From contig JAAZJI010000249.1 of assembly GCA_012800465.1 (NCBI GenBank), forward strand, positions 1 through 6,031: a stretch of 6,031 bases of DNA, read 5' to 3'. The notes beneath the pieces are model-generated. The model saw only the letters and a list, made by a program, of their open reading frames with translations. It had not been told where the DNA came from and searched no databases. Of this stretch, positions 4,009 through 6,031 are shown in pieces. The position numbers and the translations under genes are program-made. The DNA comes from Spirochaetales bacterium (GTDB lineage Bacteria; Spirochaetota; Spirochaetia; Sphaerochaetales; Sphaerochaetaceae). Positions within the stretch are counted from its first letter, which is position 1. Each line of letters opens with the position of its first letter.

Positions 4009-4521
4009 ATGTCAAAACGAATTGATGCACTCAACCGAAAACTTCTTGCCGCCGCGACATCGGCAAGCAAAGCAAAAGAAGTTCGAGATCTTTTGAAAGA
4101 AGGGGCTGATATCCACACACAGAACGACTGGGGCCTTACCCCCATCATGCTGGCCGCCCAGTACAACCCTTCCGTCGTCGTTCTGAAGGTTCTGCTCGAG
4201 GCGGGGGCGGATATCCATGAGAGTGAGCCGAAGTATCGCTCGAACGCGCTGCATCTGGCGGCGAACCGATCGACGAACGTGAAGGTGATCGAGGCGTTGC
4301 TCGAAGCGGGGGCGGATCTGAATGCCCGGAACTACCTTGGAGAGACTGCGCTCATCATCGCCGTGAACACCAATCCTGAAACCAGGATCGTCACCGCGCT
4401 CTTGAAGGCGGGGGCGGATTTCAACGCCCGGGATTATCAGGGACACTCCGTCCTGGAGTACGCCCGCGAGGCGAAACGGACGTACATCGTCAACCAGCTG
4501 AGAAAGCTTGGTGCCGAATAG
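4009..4521 (+). CDS. Ankyrin-repeat protein, cytoplasmic
   Basis: This 170-residue protein is made almost wholly of ankyrin repeats: a capping unit (about 8-37, ending LLKEGADIHTQ), repeats at about 38-73 (GLTPIMLAAQYNPSVVVLKVLLEAGADIH), 74-107 (NALHLAANRSTNVKVIEALLEAGADLNAR), 108-142 (GETALIIAVNTNPETRIVTALLKAGADFNAR) and a C-terminal cap (143-170). The repeats are 34-35 residues, one or two longer than the 33 standard, with Asn-containing turns; from memory this is common in Treponema-like and Synergistes-like bacteria. Such repeats bind partner proteins; no enzymatic domain, signal peptide or membrane segment is present. AGGAGG six bases before ATG 4009 fixes the start, although the frame opens at GTG 3955. 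Partner unknown. Confidence 0.9.
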   Translation: MSKRIDALNRKLLAAATSASKAKEVRDLLKEGADIHTQNDWGLTPIMLAAQYNPSVVVLKVLLEAGADIHESEPKYRSNALHLAANRSTNVKVIEALLEAGADLNARNYLGETALIIAVNTNPETRIVTALLKAGADFNARDYQGHSVLEYAREAKRTYIVNQLRKLGAE

Positions 4522-4530
4522 AGAGAGGGA

Positions 4531-4556
4531 AGAGCCCCCAAGACGGGGGCCGCTCT
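4531..4556. terminator. Hairpin between convergent ankyrin and proS genes
   Basis: In the 36-base gap between the two stop codons, CCCCC (4535-4539) pairs with GGGGG (4545-4549) around AAGAC. AGAG (4531-4534) can extend the stem with CTCT (4553-4556) past a 3-base bulge. It is symmetric enough to act on both strands, but neither side has a T-tract, so any termination would be non-canonical. Confidence 0.45.
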
Positions 4557-4557
4557 C

Positions 4558-6031
4558 CTAGTTCGTCAACTGCCACTCCTCAAGATACATTGAATCGGTG
4601 ATTTGGTTCTCAAGCCGTTTGATGAGCGCTTTGACTTCGTCAACCAGGGACGCGAGGTCGAAGCTCAGCTGTTCTTCCATATCGTTTCGGATCTTCACCT
4701 CGACCTTCCCCTCTTTCAGGGAGCGGTTGCCCAGGGTGATCCGGATCGGAAGACCGATCAGGTCCGCATCGGCGAACTTCACTCCCGCCGATTCCTTCCG
4801 ATCGTCATAGAGGACGGTGATGCCGGCATCGGTCAGTCTCCGGTAGAGCTCTTCGGCGATCTCCGGATCCTTGACGAGGCTCACGAGGTGGACCTGCCAT
4901 GGAGCGACCGTGATCGGAAGCTTCAATCCGAGCTCGTCGTGGTACTCTTCGGCAAGGCAGGCGAGCAGTCGTCCGACCCCGATCCCGTAGCTGCCCATGA
5001 TGACCGGCTTTTGGATTCCGTTCTCATCCTGGTAGTAGCACTCCATCGATTCGGAGTAACGGGTTCCCAGCTGGAAGATGTTTCCCACCTCGACGCCTTT
5101 GGATGATGTGAGCGCCCCGCCGCATTCGGTGCAGGTGAAGCCGGCTTGGGCGCTGGCGATGTCGGCGACGGTGCCGGTCCAGTCGCGGGCGAAGTTGGAA
5201 TTCAGGTAGTGGTACCCCTCTTCATTCGCCCCGGCGACGAGGTTCCCGCTCTTGGCGACGGAGTCGTCGGCGATGACGAGGATCTTGTCCTGCCTGATTC
5301 CGATGACCGAGCCGTAGCCGGGGACGATTCCCGCTACAAGAATCTCTTCACTGTGGGCGGGTCGGAGGGCGTTGGCTTTCGCCGCATTCTGCAGCTTGTT
5401 CTCTTCGATCTCCAAGTCTCCGCGAATGACGCCAACGACCAGTTTCTGTTCCTCTTCGCCGTTGGTGTCGTCGATGAACGTTCCCATCATGAACACCGCC
5501 TTGGCGGTCTGTCTCGTCGAGATCTTCAAATATTCAGCCAACGTCTCGATCGTGGGGCATTCGGGCGTATGGACCTTCTCAAGCTCTTTCATCTCTTCGG
5601 GGAAATACTCCTTCCTGAAGGTCGCAACCTGGCGGTTGGCGGTATAGGAGCAGGAGCCGCAGGTGATGATCGTATCCTCGCCGATGGGGGAGAGGTACAT
5701 GTATTCATGGGAGATCTTTCCCCCCATCATCCCGCTGTCCGCACCGACGACGATCGTCGGCAGTCCGGTGCGCCCGAAGATCCTGAAATAGGCGAGGTAA
5801 TGGGCGGCGTACTGTTTGTCCAGTCCCGCCTGGTCGATATCGAAGGAGTAGGAGTCCTTCATCGTGAACTCCCGGACCCGGATCAGGCCGGCGCGCGGCC
5901 TGGGATCGTCCCGCCACTTCGTCTGGATCTGGTAGACGAGCCGGGGCATCCGCTTGTAGCTGTCGATCTCGAAACGGGCGATGTCGGTGACGGCCTCCTC
6001 GTGGGTCATCGCAAGCACCATGTCCCGTCCG
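4558..6031 (-). CDS. proS: Prolyl-tRNA synthetase, bacterial type with editing domain (N-terminus beyond window)
   Basis: 490 C-terminal residues are visible, out of roughly 570 usual for the bacterial-type enzyme that charges tRNA-Pro. The frame is open at the right edge: GRD precedes the first visible Met, matching the family's GRDxxLxxTHEE, so that Met is internal. Numbered from it: THEEAVTD (6-13), class II motif 2 TKWRDDPRPRAGLIRVREFTMKDSYSF (34-60), an inserted editing domain (about 155-285, including QTAKAVFMMG and VAGANEEGYHYLN), CxxC (297-300) with EVGNIFQLGTRYS, class II motif 3 GSYGIGVGRLLACLAEE (343-359), and the anticodon-binding domain (about 370-470, VAPWQVHLVSL, DDRKESAGVKFADADLIGLP). 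The inserted domain normally hydrolyses Ala-tRNA-Pro. The protein ends LEEWQLTN. It converges on the ankyrin gene. Confidence 0.95.
   Translation of the reverse strand, partial: GRDMVLAMTHEEAVTDIARFEIDSYKRMPRLVYQIQTKWRDDPRPRAGLIRVREFTMKDSYSFDIDQAGLDKQYAAHYLAYFRIFGRTGLPTIVVGADSGMMGGKISHEYMYLSPIGEDTIITCGSCSYTANRQVATFRKEYFPEEMKELEKVHTPECPTIETLAEYLKISTRQTAKAVFMMGTFIDDTNGEEEQKLVVGVIRGDLEIEENKLQNAAKANALRPAHSEEILVAGIVPGYGSVIGIRQDKILVIADDSVAKSGNLVAGANEEGYHYLNSNFARDWTGTVADIASAQAGFTCTECGGALTSSKGVEVGNIFQLGTRYSESMECYYQDENGIQKPVIMGSYGIGVGRLLACLAEEYHDELGLKLPITVAPWQVHLVSLVKDPEIAEELYRRLTDAGITVLYDDRKESAGVKFADADLIGLPIRITLGNRSLKEGKVEVKIRNDMEEQLSFDLASLVDEVKALIKRLENQITDSMYLEEWQLTN

Overview
The window is a piece of a bacterial chromosome of moderately high GC outside its spacers. 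It carries seven protein genes: two cut by the window ends, five complete. The Spirochaetota, and the Sphaerochaeta/Treponema side in particular, look the most likely source. The reasons are the 34-35-residue ankyrin style, an RlmE gene coupled to a DUF3842 gene, and a small secreted beta-rich protein. This placement rests on gene style only and is tentative. I see no rRNA, tRNA, CRISPR array, transposase or phage gene.

Layout. Positions 1-850 (minus strand) hold a translationally coupled pair: rlmE (23S rRNA 2'-O-methyltransferase) and, overlapping it by ATGA, the start of a DUF3842 protein. Positions 851-1138 are intergenic and hold repeat copy A. Positions 1139-1666 (minus) encode a small exported beta-rich protein of unknown function, with a strong promoter at 1736-1764. 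Positions 1667-2176 are a long spacer, very AT-rich from 1741 to about 1855. It carries divergent promoters, a candidate long leader on the plus strand with very small reading frames, and repeat copy B. Positions 2177-2815 (plus) encode a rhomboid-family intramembrane serine protease. Its stop codon interlocks with that of adenosine deaminase (2812-3897, minus). A compact divergent promoter region (3898-4008) separates ada from a cytoplasmic ankyrin-repeat protein (4009-4521, plus). A short hairpin spacer then separates that gene from the convergent prolyl-tRNA synthetase gene, which runs off the right end.

The housekeeping genes concern translation (RlmE, ProS) and purine salvage (Add). Nothing suggests that all of the genes form one pathway. 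Gene order alternates in strand, so most genes are probably transcribed singly; the clear exception is rlmE-DUF3842.

The least expected signal is a diverged, roughly 200-bp non-coding repeat present twice in the same orientation (about 877-1071 and 1930-2133). Each copy has a GGTGCC/GGCACC hairpin with re-arranged but preserved pairing, then AAGGAGG, then TGCAACAACCNTGCCA, then a tail ending in an A5 run. Copy B sits in the rhomboid leader. Also notable are three genes (rlmE, rhomboid, ada) that lack a well-placed Shine-Dalgarno sequence and have a -10-like hexamer 6-7 bases before the ATG, as expected for leaderless mRNAs.
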